Positions 1 through 11,052 of a stretch of DNA of 64,000 bases are shown here, in pieces. Source of the DNA: Adineta ricciae (lineage: Eukaryota > Rotifera > Eurotatoria > Adinetida > Adinetidae); assembly GCA_905250025.1 (NCBI GenBank), contig CAJNOJ010000031.1, forward strand, positions 1 to 64,000, in the 5' to 3' direction. The position numbers and the translations under genes are program-made. The stretch's first letter is position 1, and each line of letters begins with the position of its first letter. The notes beneath the pieces are model-generated. The model was given only the letters and a program-made list of their open reading frames with translations, was not told the DNA's origin and made no database searches.

Positions 1-232
1 CAATCAGGATAAACTATTCGACTTAGAAGTAGTTTGGCTAGACAGAGCTGTGCGAAGAATTCTTCCATTAGAGATGAAGAATCAAATAGATGATAATGAT
101 AATGATGAGATACACTTGAAAAATGATCTGTTTAACATTCAGGTATACTCATTCATGTCTTCATCATCAAACATCAGACTCAATTCTCAGAAGAACTCAT
201 CATTATGTTCGATTGTTAAGAAAGACATCTGA
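1..232 (+). CDS. 3' end of an unidentified protein-coding gene (5' part outside the window)
   Basis: Frame 2 is open from the left edge to a TGA at 230-232 and encodes a charged segment with the motif VVWLDRAVRRILPLEMK, then an Asp/Asn-rich stretch. I do not recognise the family. A GT donor after codon CAG (position 142) could end the exon there, but I found no phase-matching acceptor downstream. The simpler reading is that the frame runs to the stop at 232. An AATAAA poly(A) signal at 349-354, about 117 bases after that stop, supports a gene end here. The open frame at 354-632 shows no family resemblance and lies past this signal, so I leave it out. Confidence 0.4.
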   Translation, partial: NQDKLFDLEVVWLDRAVRRILPLEMKNQIDDNDNDEIHLKNDLFNIQVYSFMSSSSNIRLNSQKNSSLCSIVKKDI

Positions 233-684
233 ATTTTATATAATATCTTTCGCATGGCAGTGTTATCGTAGTCATTTTTTTTCGATCTCATTTCTCTCAC
301 ACGATATACTTGTCAAGAAAAGTGATTGTTTTCTTGCGAATATTGAACAATAAATGATGTTCGTACTCTACAATTATCCATGTCTTCCTACTCGATACGC
401 CCTGTTTAAATATCTAGACAAAATGATAGATACAATAGTTGATAAATTTCCTCGAAGTATTCTGATTGAATTTGAAAGACAACACAAATCAAACGATGAT
501 AACGAATTTCTTTACAATAGAAAAGAGAAAGTACAGGTCAACTATGTGTGTTCTTATTCACTTTTTATTACTATCATATGGCATGTGAGAATGAGCACAA
601 GGAGAATGAGAGAAAAGATGAAAATCTGTTAAAAGAAACGCCAGGAGAAACAGCTTATCGATCGAATATATCTCTTATGCAACG

Positions 685-740
685 CACATACACACACACA
701 CACATGCAGACAGAAAAATGAATAAATGAATGAATGAATA
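685..740. repeat. Short microsatellites: CA-rich run followed by AATG repeats
   Basis: Direct reading shows an (AC)n run at about 688-705 and then several copies of AATG/AATA at about 717-740. They lie in non-coding sequence and show no flanking duplication that would suggest a mobile element. Confidence 0.7.
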
Positions 741-1264
741 CGCGCATGTATACCATATGATAGAATCGATACGTTTTTTTTAATACATACATGTAATGGA
801 TGCACTATTATAGGTTCTGGTGTGAGTATATGTGTACTTGTTGAAATTTATTCGTAAGAAGTCATCAGGACTTGACCTCGACTGATCGGCTATTTAGTTT
901 TAATCATCGAATAACAGAAGATAAACACACCTACCAAGGCTAATGGTATGATTCGAGAGAGGAGTAGAGAAATGACCTAGCTGATATGGATTTGATTTTA
1001 GGTACAGCAAATGAAATGAACGAAAGCCATGAAATTTACTCCAATGACATATAATATCAACAACAAATCAATCTCATCAATTGATATTCGTGGTATGTTA
1101 GTAAAAAGAAAGAAAAAACCGATTATATTCGAGTACAATCTCAATTTCTACCTTGATCTTTACCCTTCGCAATATATTATTCTAGCAGATAATCATCGAA
1201 TTCGCTGAAATTAAAGTCTTTTTTTAATGGTAAGATTCGTTCTTCCATTTATCTTGATAATAAA

Positions 1265-1283
1265 TACATATATATATATATAT
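1265..1283. repeat. (TA)n dinucleotide run
   Basis: A short alternating TA tract upstream of the EF-hand gene, seen directly. Confidence 0.7.
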
Positions 1284-1492
1284 GGATATTCGATTAAGAA
1301 AGAAAACTAACCTTTAACGGTAAATTAAAACTTGACGTTGATCAAATTTCATGGTTCATGAACCCTAAAGTTTTCTTTTTCTAACTAACAGCAACATCCC
1401 CATGCAAAATGTTCAAACTTTCAAAACTAATTTCTCTCATTATAGGCGCTCGCGAACATATTTCTATTCGCATTATTGAAAATCTTTTTTCC

Positions 1493-2122
1493 ATGGGCAC
1501 ATTATGTAGCTCATTCAAAACAGCAGAACATACTTCTCCGATAGATCTCTCACAGAGACAATTGACGAAGTTGAACGAACTAACGAATATACCTGAAAAT
1601 GATATCTTAATCTACTATCGCCAATTCATGACTATCAGTCCGAATGGACGAATGACCCAAGCACAATTTGATGATCAATTGAAAATGCTCAGGGCATCGA
1701 CCGACCGAAGTCAAGCAATATTTCGAATGATCGATAAGGATAACTCCGGTCAAATTTCATTTCAAGAATATCTTCAATCAATCGCGACATTCTCTCAGCA
1801 ATCTCAGCCAGAACAACAATTAGGCACAGTATTTGATACTTATCAGGCTTTATCGCGACAAAGTTTAAAACCAACATCAGATGAGTTACAAATCGAAGGA
1901 ATGACTAGAAATGATATTGAACATATGTTAAAACGAATGCATCCTAGAATTTCGCAAGCTGAAATTGATAATCTATGCAATCGATATATGGATAATGATC
2001 AGAACAAAAACGGATATATAAGTAAACAAGAATTCATTGCAGCATGTATGAAAAACGCCAAACTCATGGAACAATTAGGACATCAAGATGCGGTGGCTAA
2101 AATTGAAACAAGTGAAAAATAA
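1493..2122 (+). CDS. Neuronal-calcium-sensor-like EF-hand protein with N-myristoylation signal
   Basis: Single-exon protein of 209 residues, close to the usual 190 of the NCS (frequenin/hippocalcin) family. I start it at the ATG at 1493 because it gives MGTLCSS, with Gly2 and Ser6 as in myristoylated NCS proteins. The frame is open upstream to an ATG at 1409, which would bury that signal. Two EF-hand loops are canonical: DKDNSGQISFQE (about residues 82-93) and DQNKNGYISKQE near the C-terminus. The first hand (SPNGRM, where the family has a CPxG motif) and the third are degenerate. NCS proteins act as calcium/myristoyl switches at membranes in signalling or secretion, and that role is inferred here. 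It converges with the syntaxin-like gene on the other strand. A calcineurin-B-like or KChIP-like assignment is possible. Confidence 0.8.
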   Translation: MGTLCSSFKTAEHTSPIDLSQRQLTKLNELTNIPENDILIYYRQFMTISPNGRMTQAQFDDQLKMLRASTDRSQAIFRMIDKDNSGQISFQEYLQSIATFSQQSQPEQQLGTVFDTYQALSRQSLKPTSDELQIEGMTRNDIEHMLKRMHPRISQAEIDNLCNRYMDNDQNKNGYISKQEFIAACMKNAKLMEQLGHQDAVAKIETSEK

Positions 2123-2326
2123 TGTTTAATATAGTGAATTCATATTTTTTATGAACAAAAGACGTTCATCCGGAAAATGTCTTCTTGTTGAAGTTATTTT
2201 CTACTCATTCAGAAAGCTTGAAAAAACTTGACCTTGACACCAAGAGAGAGAATTTCATTTGTTTTCTCATCTGAAAAATTTCTCCAACGTTTATTTTGTC
2301 AAGAACACAAGCAATATTCCGTTAAA

Positions 2327-2853
2327 TTATTTTGGTTTTCCAGAAAAGTATATCATCACCCCAATAATAATGGCAAGGACAATAATAATGAAAAAGAATA
2401 AACTGCAAAGAATTCTCTTTCGACGTATTGCAGACTAAATCAAATCGCGTGTTTTCCTTTCTTATTCATGAACAATATACCTGTGATTCCTTAGTCTTCA
2501 CTAAGTTGATCGCTCCAGCAACTACATGATCTTCAGTCTTGACGATCATAGTTTCAATATTATCTAGAAAATAGACATAAGAAGTTTCAGGCGAGATTTC
2601 ATTCGATACCAATCAGATTTTGATGACCACCGACAAGTTCGGCAAAGTCACCATGTATTCTGTGCAGTTGAACAATTTGATTCTGAGAACAGAAAAGAAA
2701 ATCATCACAGATTTATATACGAATCAGACTTACTTCTAAATGTTGGATTTGACCATGTCGTTGTTCAACGTTTTGTATTTGATTTCCATATTTTGTTTCC
2801 ATTTGAATTGAACCGTCAAATGTTGTATCATTGTTCTGTTGTGAATCAAACAT
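2327..2853 (-). CDS. Syntaxin-like Qa-SNARE lacking an Habc domain
   Basis: Four exons join in frame: 2734-2853, 2610-2682, 2481-2563 and 2327-2434, with introns of 46-51 nt. They give about 127 residues. The SNARE helix begins near IQMETKYGNQIQ. The ionic zero-layer glutamine lies in GGHQNLIDNIE, where syntaxins read xxxQGEMIDRIE. A basic linker (AIRRKR) precedes a hydrophobic C-terminal membrane anchor of about 20 residues ending YFSGKPK. An AATAAA on the minus strand near 2290-2295 follows the stop. Syntaxins normally carry about 180 residues of Habc domain before the SNARE motif. None is seen here, and the upstream sequence soon meets the poly(A) signals of the neighbouring gene. The frame is open upstream to an ATG at 2968-2970, but that extension has no Habc resemblance. 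The product would be a tail-anchored SNARE for membrane fusion. Confidence 0.75.
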
Positions 2854-3112
2854 TTCTCTTTCTGTTTTCGAAGTAATGAAAACAAAAGAAGAAGTCTCAT
2901 ACAGATAACAGGTGATAATTTTACGAATTAAATAGAGATATGACACTTCGAAAGAGTCATACTTCTGCATACAATGACTATCGATAGATTCAACAATGTT
3001 TTCTTCTTTTTTCTTTATTAAAGCGTTTTATTTTCATACAACAATGTTGGTACTAGATTTGCTAAAGTTGCACAGATAAAATTGTTTCGAATGATTGGAA
3101 AAAGAGAAAGTT

Positions 3113-3625
3113 TTAAGCATCAACGGATTTCAAAGTTGCTGTCGTTGTTGCTAACGGATTTTCCTTATAATCAATTGCTGGACATCCATAAATGAGATTT
3201 GCTAACTCATATTCAAGTTCCGTATCGGATATTGAGACCACACGTGTCGAGAAAGGTTGGTTAAGTATTGTATTGATTTCATCTTGTTCCTTAATGATAA
3301 CATTGACTTCTGAATCAATTTCGTTATCGTCAATTATCGTCAATCGAATATCGTCACCGTTATTGAAAACAAATTCATCTGCGACCTTAAATTTCTAGGC
3401 GAAAATGTCACTTATAGAAAAACTATCAAAAAGCCTCTCCTACTTTCGATGAAGATGGTGAAGGTTGACTGGCGGAATGATCATCTAAAACAAAACTCGA
3501 TTTTCTATTGCAAATATTTTTGATGACTAACCTTGAATTTGAATTTGTGGTACTTGAGGTATATCTGAGGTAAACTGATTGTCTTTGACATGTTTTGAGC
3601 TTTTTTTTCCAATACAAGCACCCAT
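3113..3625 (-). CDS. Small acidic protein with myristoylation/palmitoylation-type N-terminus, function unknown
   Basis: Three exons (3532-3625, 3444-3484, 3113-3394) join in frame across introns of 47 and 49 nt and encode 138 residues. The N-terminus MGACIGKKSSK has Gly2, Cys4 and a lysine cluster, the pattern of dual acylation and membrane attachment. The rest is acidic, rich in Asp, Glu and Ile, with a Ser/Pro linker, and matches no family I know. Two AATAAA hexamers on the minus strand near 3015-3030 lie after the stop and before the syntaxin-like gene. Exon phases, splice sites and poly(A) signal all agree, so I think the gene is real though unnamed. Confidence 0.6.
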
Positions 3626-4394
3626 TGCAAACAAACAAAAAAATACTTTGTTCAATTAACCGTTTATATGCTTTTAGTGAGTTGCTTATATGTGCATGTC
3701 GTTTTTTTCTTCTGTCTGCCTTTTTTTACATGTTTTTTTTTCGTTCTGCTGTTGACTCATGTCTTATTAAATTGCAGTAAAAAAAGAAAGAAAAAAAAAC
3801 TGACATAAGTATGTTTCATTCTGTAATGATATACGAAGAAAATGAGAAAAAAGAAACTAGTTAACACATTTATATTCGGACGAGAAGAACGAAAGGATTT
3901 GGATGCTAGAAGAGAATGTAAGCGATACTTAACCAGGCGAATAATATCGTACGCACGACAATGCGAATTGAATAAAAAGAAATTTGAAAATTTTCGTTCG
4001 AATTATAATTGTTGTTCGTCACTAATCGGTAACATGTGTAGAGGAAATCGTTCGATGTAATCTTCGATTCTTACGCTTGTCAGAGTAGAATGTAACTGAA
4101 TTATCGTCTGATAGTATAAAACACGATCCAAATGACTGATCTTGATTCGATTAGAGAGAAAATGAAATCAATATAATTTCGAATTAGAGTGATAATTTTC
4201 TCATCAAATCTCTCGGTGAAGACAAGAGCAAGTCTTCTTCTTCTCGTGCCTTGGCAAAATACACATTCGTATAATTAATACTGTCAAGATCAAAGTAACC
4301 AGAGGAATGATAAGAATTACGTGTTATCTTCTATCACAGTATCTGTCATCAACTATCACAGGTCATAACAACAGCGAGCAAGGCAAAAGTGAAA
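3626..4394. other. Intergenic stretch, no supported gene
   Basis: Low-complexity T-rich and A-rich runs near 3710-3800, and an open frame at 3842-4060 that is lysine/arginine-rich and resembles nothing. It probably contains two promoters facing opposite ways, for the acidic-protein gene (minus) and the microprotein gene (plus). Confidence 0.4.
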
Positions 4395-4650
4395 ATGTCT
4401 GAAGAAACAAATGTTGATCAAATGAAAATAGTCGAAAAGACCGAAGCAGTTTTAATCTGTTATTCGACTCGATTAAGTGGAAGAGTGATCGAACGAGCAC
4501 TCGGTTTGTATTCCTATTCATTTGATGATTTATAGTGTGCAAAGATTTCTCTCGTGTTTAGATATGATATACGAAGAATCAAATCATATGGATCCACAGA
4601 TTCTCCATTGGCGACATTCACTTGATAAGATAAATCTCTCAAACAATTAA
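4395..4650 (+). CDS. Two-exon microprotein gene, 65 residues, function unknown
   Basis: Exon 1 (4395-4503) starts at ATG and ends in phase 1. A 58-nt GT-AG intron follows, then exon 2 (4562-4650) continues the frame to TAA. The protein starts MSEETNVDQMKIVEKTEAV and ends in a hydrophilic segment containing DPQILHWRHSLDKINLS. It has no signal peptide or membrane segment. An AATAAA at 4694-4699, 44 bases after the stop, supports a transcription unit ending here. Start, splice phase, stop and poly(A) signal agree, but there is no homology I recognise, so a chance structure is not excluded. A second possible exon lies at about 4746-4823, after a good polypyrimidine tract. Confidence 0.45.
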
Positions 4651-7600
4651 ATTCACTCCATTGTCTTCATGTTCGCAACTTTTTATAAGCATAAATAAAA
4701 ATCGTGTTTTTCTTCCAATAACCATGTCATGTTGTTTTTCTAGAGGTAATCTCCTCTGAAGAATACAACGGCAAGAAAAGAACTTCTTTTATCAACAAAG
4801 ACATGCGATGTCTTACACTTGTTTTTATCAAAGGTTTCTCCTTTACTCATACCTTTCTCTGTTGACATATCGATGCTACAAAAACTTCAAAATAGTGATT
4901 CACAACTGTTATAAAGTGGGCGAGAAGTCGCGAATTAAGAATGAATGTCCATCATCATCTACGCCTATCGAAATTGATATTAACAACTGCAACAAGAAAT
5001 CTTGAAATATTCTCAAACGCTTGACTTGATGCTTACATGAATAGTTCTGCAGAAAATTTCTAGGATGAAATAGTTGATCTTATTTGATAATGCCCACGTG
5101 AAATGAAAGATGTTGTGCAAAACCACATATGATATTAGTTCGAATCTTTTGTTTACGTGTTAATTAAAGTGAATTTTGGATTAGATAAAATTTTACGAGA
5201 TTTATCATTAACTGAAACTAATTTTGATAATATAAAAGATCATAGAGCATAGAGTATTCGTCGGGAGTAACAAAATTGTTTGTATAATTATAGAATTTTG
5301 ATGGTTAACATGTAGCATATTTTTATATACTTTGTTTTGTTAGCAAAACACTCTGTTTCCTTCGTGTCGCTACTGGTGAGCGAGTCTCAGAGCACTTAGC
5401 GTGACGCTGAAATGTTTTCAAAGAACAATCAGCGTGTAAAACTGATTTTCTACTTCAATGAAACGGTATTCGCTTTTTTCATAATATTGAAGGAAATGCT
5501 GGAGAACAAAGAACTTAGGAAGTGATTTTTACGCGTGCTTTATTATTGGAAATCAGTGCATGACCGTGCAAAGCTTCATTCTGAACGCTTCATGTAAATT
5601 CGATTGGAGATAACATTCTCAACAATTTTATCTCATACGAAGCAAATAATAAGAGAAATAATGTTTCAGCTGATCACAATAGATCGTATTTAGTTTTATA
5701 AAGATTATTACTGTGAAACAAATTTGTTCTTGCTACTCGATGACGAGTTACCAAACGCAGATGGTCTACTTCTGCATAGTACAATTGTCTATCACACATT
5801 GATATTGAAGTTTTTGTGCAGCTTCGCATCTTGATTTCAAGTAAAGATCATGCTCGCCATGAAAATTTTTTACATAGTTAATATTAAACAAATAACTGAC
5901 TACTTGCAAGGTTTACATAAATTCTACGGATAACAATAACTCGAAAATTCGGTTCAGATTTACTTCGAGTACATCCAAATAGCACTATGCACCGACTACT
6001 ACATCGAATGCGTACAATTGGTGAAGAGTGTAAATAGGGTCGAACGGTTCCATGACGTAAGTGAATTTGAAGATGAACTATTCCATGTGAACCATCGCTC
6101 AATGACTAATTGATTATTGCACATTCGATACAACTTAGATGCTCGATATAAAATCAAAATCATCTATTTTAAACAAATCTGATTATTATGTAAATACGAA
6201 TTTCTGTTTAATTATACACATCCTTGCCAACCATTTCTCTGCTTGCATGGCATCAGGTGCACTTTATACGGCAATGCGTGGGCAAATATTTTTATTCTGA
6301 CTCAAATTAAACCTCATGCTAGTACATGAGTCATGACTAATAGATGTATCTTCTTATCTTTGTGGTTATTTTTATAACACGTTTACAACTGAGTAATATT
6401 TAGTCATTAACAGGCAGATACCGTATGATCACATCGTCGCTGGTACAGACAAACTAATTTTCCTACGAACAAATCTTTTGCCATATGAAGAGTAATGTTA
6501 AAAAGAGAAATTCATGACATAATCTTCTCGAGCACAAAAAGGAGTACGTCTTTTTTTATTTTAAATTAGATACATTTGTAAATTGTTAGAGAAGATAAAT
6601 GCGAGATTGAATTTAATTACATTTCGATTTTTATTGTGTTGTATATTTCACAATCGGCTAGTTTTTAAAAATAAACGAATAACCAGATGAGGTGTCCTAT
6701 CTTTCCCTTTTCTTTTTCATATAACTGATACATATCTATGTACAAACAATTTTTGTTGTCCTTGCATAGTTAATATCGACCCTGTTCAAGATATTTTCAT
6801 GAGTCTTTCACCTGTCAGTATTTTCCATTCATTCTGCTTGTGAGTTTACTCGTTAACTTCATTTCTATTTTTAGTAGTAGTTGTGTGATATCTACTCGTT
6901 TATCTAACCAAGCCGAATGGGTATGAAAAAGCTAGACCGAACACTTTCTATGAGTCTATTCGTACAGACATGGCGAGATTTTTTCAAGTTTCACGAGTTG
7001 TCCATATTTTGTTTTGAGAATATGCTTGTGAAATAACGGCATTTGCACTCAATATTATGTAAACCGAAACTAATCGAGCGTAGAACATGTTCGAAGTATT
7101 GTCAGGACCTTTCAATCGCTAGGAAAATATTGTCATATCGACTCATTCATAAAATCGTCAGGTTTTTTTATCGTTTTGACGTCACAAAAAACGTTCTCTA
7201 TATTGAATAATAGTCAAGCAATAACGTCAGCGTATACATCACTGTCTGTTAGTCTTTCAGCCAATGTAAGACGCAAATTCTTCGTTTATTCGATTACGAA
7301 TGACTCATTGCACTAACATACGTCATTGTGAATCATCCACGTGTGTAAACAAATTCTGATAGAACATCATCAGCTGTGTTAATATATATGTTGCTAGACA
7401 GCTCTTCTTTTCGGCATCTGTTCGCTTTTCGATAAGAATTAGATGGAATATATCTATAGTTACATACGAGACTGATGTTTCGAATGAACGCATAAGATTA
7501 TATAGGCCGGATAGTCGCAGATAGAGTTCGATGGTTTAGACTCTTCTGAAATTGATCCATGCGCTGCTTTTAACGATGGTATTGCGAATGTATTCAATCC

Positions 7601-8033
7601 GATAACAATTTGTCATAGCAAGTAAGTCAAACAACAAAGTGTTCATTATTACGGGGAGGAATTTCTATTTCTTATTGAAAAAGAAAACAAAAGAACAAAA
7701 CCGCCGAAACATAATGGTTTTTCTCTCGTGTCAAACAAGCCTATCGTCTTCACCTTTTTTCTTTTCATTCTCTCATTCAGGTATACACAAAAGAAAAATA
7801 AGGTAAAACACACAGCATGATGTTGCCAAGCGTTGCACATATATTTATCTGTATGTATACACGAGAGCAAATAAACTATTGAAAACTGGACTCGTTTATA
7901 TGAAAATATCTCCAAAAACAATCTCTTTTTTTTCTCTTTCAAAACATATTTTTATTCCTTACATATTCTTTTTAGAGAAAATACATTTTTCTATACGTAC
8001 ATATTTTGCATATTTATTTCTTGCCATTATTTG
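4651..8033. other. Long gene-poor stretch of about 3.4 kb
   Basis: No exon here shows family resemblance or consistent splice phases. Open frames at 4808-5005 and 5884-6102 (minus) are short and not recognisable, and the minus frame at 7649-7942 is low-complexity. I looked for terminal inverted repeats and target-site duplications and saw none obvious. The last few hundred bases precede the MAP kinase kinase gene. The stretch may hold regulatory DNA, decayed genes or unrecognised non-coding RNA. Confidence 0.4.
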
Positions 8034-9522
<1,489 letters not shown>

Positions 9523-10041
9523 ACAATTCATGAACGATTTTTTCTTATCGAATTAACCAAATTTACGTGATCTTAGAAAATCATATATAGCAAAATCTTG
9601 CAAAAAATTTATCATGACAATTATCATGGGGTATAAGACAATAAACATATATAAATCAGAACTGTTCTATAATGGTTGATTCTTTATCTAATCGAATGGC
9701 TATAATCATTAAACGTGATGTATGCAAAATGTGTATTGGTTAATTATAGCTAAGAGGCAAAATGCACTTACTATTTAAAAGTCACTTGTCTCAAAAACGA
9801 ACACAGATAAGAGCTCACCATTTCTAATGTTACAAATACTCACGATCAGCTGACGCTTTTTTTTGCTTTCTGCTTAGTTGAAATGAGAAAGTTGCCTAAA
9901 TATCTTTGATTCTGCAACAAAACAAACAGATGAACTTGTATGTCTGTAATATCCATACTCACAGCACAGATTACAGTACCATACAATATATTTTATTCTG
10001 ATCACAGAAGCAAACAAGATGTACAAAAAACATTGAACAAA
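9523..10041. other. Intergenic stretch, no supported gene
   Basis: Between the kinase and the minus-strand orphan. It contains the 3' flank of both genes. No exon or RNA gene is seen. Confidence 0.4.
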
Positions 10042-10491
10042 TCAGTTTTTTGTTCGTTTTGATTGTTTCATAACAGTGTGTTGCACTATTTCTCTTTCCG
10101 ATTCTTCTAAGTTTCGTTCTTCAATATCAAATGAACTGTTTGTGTTCGGCAAAGCGTGGTGAAAAGCAAATGAGCCGTCCTCATTTTGAGAAAACCGTGA
10201 TTTAAACTGAAATGTTGTTGAATCTTTGTAAATATTAAAATACCATTGTTCCAATTGAGCATGCTGTGTATTACTATCTGATTTACAATTGTAACACTGT
10301 TTGCAAATGAGGAGAATAATATTTTTCATCTGCGGATCATTCGGATACAAAACTAAACCGATTTTCGATCGCTTACATGAACAATTGTGAATTGAACAAT
10401 CAAATGCCTTCGATATTGATGCTGTTCGCGTTGAATTTGTAAGCGCCTGCATGTTATGATCACTGATTGGATGGAATATTGTTTGGTACAT
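10042..10491 (-). CDS. Orphan Cys-rich protein, 149 residues
   Basis: A single open frame begins at the ATG at 10489-10491. The middle holds six or more cysteines in pairs (CSIHNCSCK, then about 20 residues later CKQCYNCK), with spacing compatible with a zinc-binding or disulfide-rich fold. The C-terminal third is acidic, with EERNLEESEREI, and the tail is basic (KQSKRTKN). I do not recognise the family. The ATG follows a TTCGTAG that could be a splice acceptor, so there may be an upstream exon that I could not place. Composition and length argue for a real gene, weakly. Confidence 0.4.
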   Translation of the reverse strand: MYQTIFHPISDHNMQALTNSTRTASISKAFDCSIHNCSCKRSKIGLVLYPNDPQMKNIILLICKQCYNCKSDSNTQHAQLEQWYFNIYKDSTTFQFKSRFSQNEDGSFAFHHALPNTNSSFDIEERNLEESEREIVQHTVMKQSKRTKN

Positions 10492-11052
10492 CTACGAACA
10501 CGAAGCCATGAGTGATAGGATGAATGCAATCGCTATCACTTGGATTTATACATACGACTATCGACTTGTTGATTCGAAATTATGACGACAGCAAATACGA
10601 TGAATAAACAGCAGTGTTTATATAAAACTAAAACCAAACATTTTCCCACTTATTGCTGACAGAACGTAATAGTAATAGACGACATTTGAAAAAAAAATCG
10701 TGTAAAGCAAATAATGATTTGATCGGTTCGTTAGAGTATGTTTATTCGATACTTTATTTACGGGTTTTATTTCAGGTAAGGTGAATTCTGTTGACAGAAA
10801 CAGTCAGAAGTGAATAATTCTAACACGAATTAGTGCTTCATAGATTTTTTTCAACGTAAAAGAACATTTTCATCGTAGCAAGAACGACTTTATTTTTAGA
10901 ATAACATAACCTTTGAGAACAATTTTCAATACACAATATTAGATAATATATTACATAAACTTCTTTCTCATCAATCGTTCCTTCTTCCTCTCAAATACAA
11001 AGCACTACACACAATGAAATGTACATACAAAAAGAAAACATTGATAAACAAT
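10492..11052. other. Intergenic stretch, no supported gene
   Basis: AT-rich, between the Cys-rich orphan and the 3' end of the ZNF106-like gene. It contains minus-strand 3' flank of the latter. Nothing else could be supported. Confidence 0.4.

Larger units (their letters stand above)
355..1492. other. Intergenic stretch, no supported gene
   Basis: AT-rich sequence between the left partial gene and the EF-hand gene. It holds a CA-rich run near 685-705, an AATG-type repeat near 717-740 and a TA run near 1265-1283. The last few hundred bases should contain the promoter and leader of the EF-hand gene. I see no convincing exon, RNA gene or transposon end. Confidence 0.5.

Noticed and set aside
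354-632. Open frame of 92 codons downstream of the left partial gene
   Set aside because: It lies past an AATAAA, has no phase-matching acceptor to the upstream exon and shows no family resemblance.
5884-6102. Minus-strand open frame, Arg/Ser/Val-rich, in the gene-poor stretch
   Set aside because: Short, without splice support or recognisable motif; other frames of the same stretch are no better.
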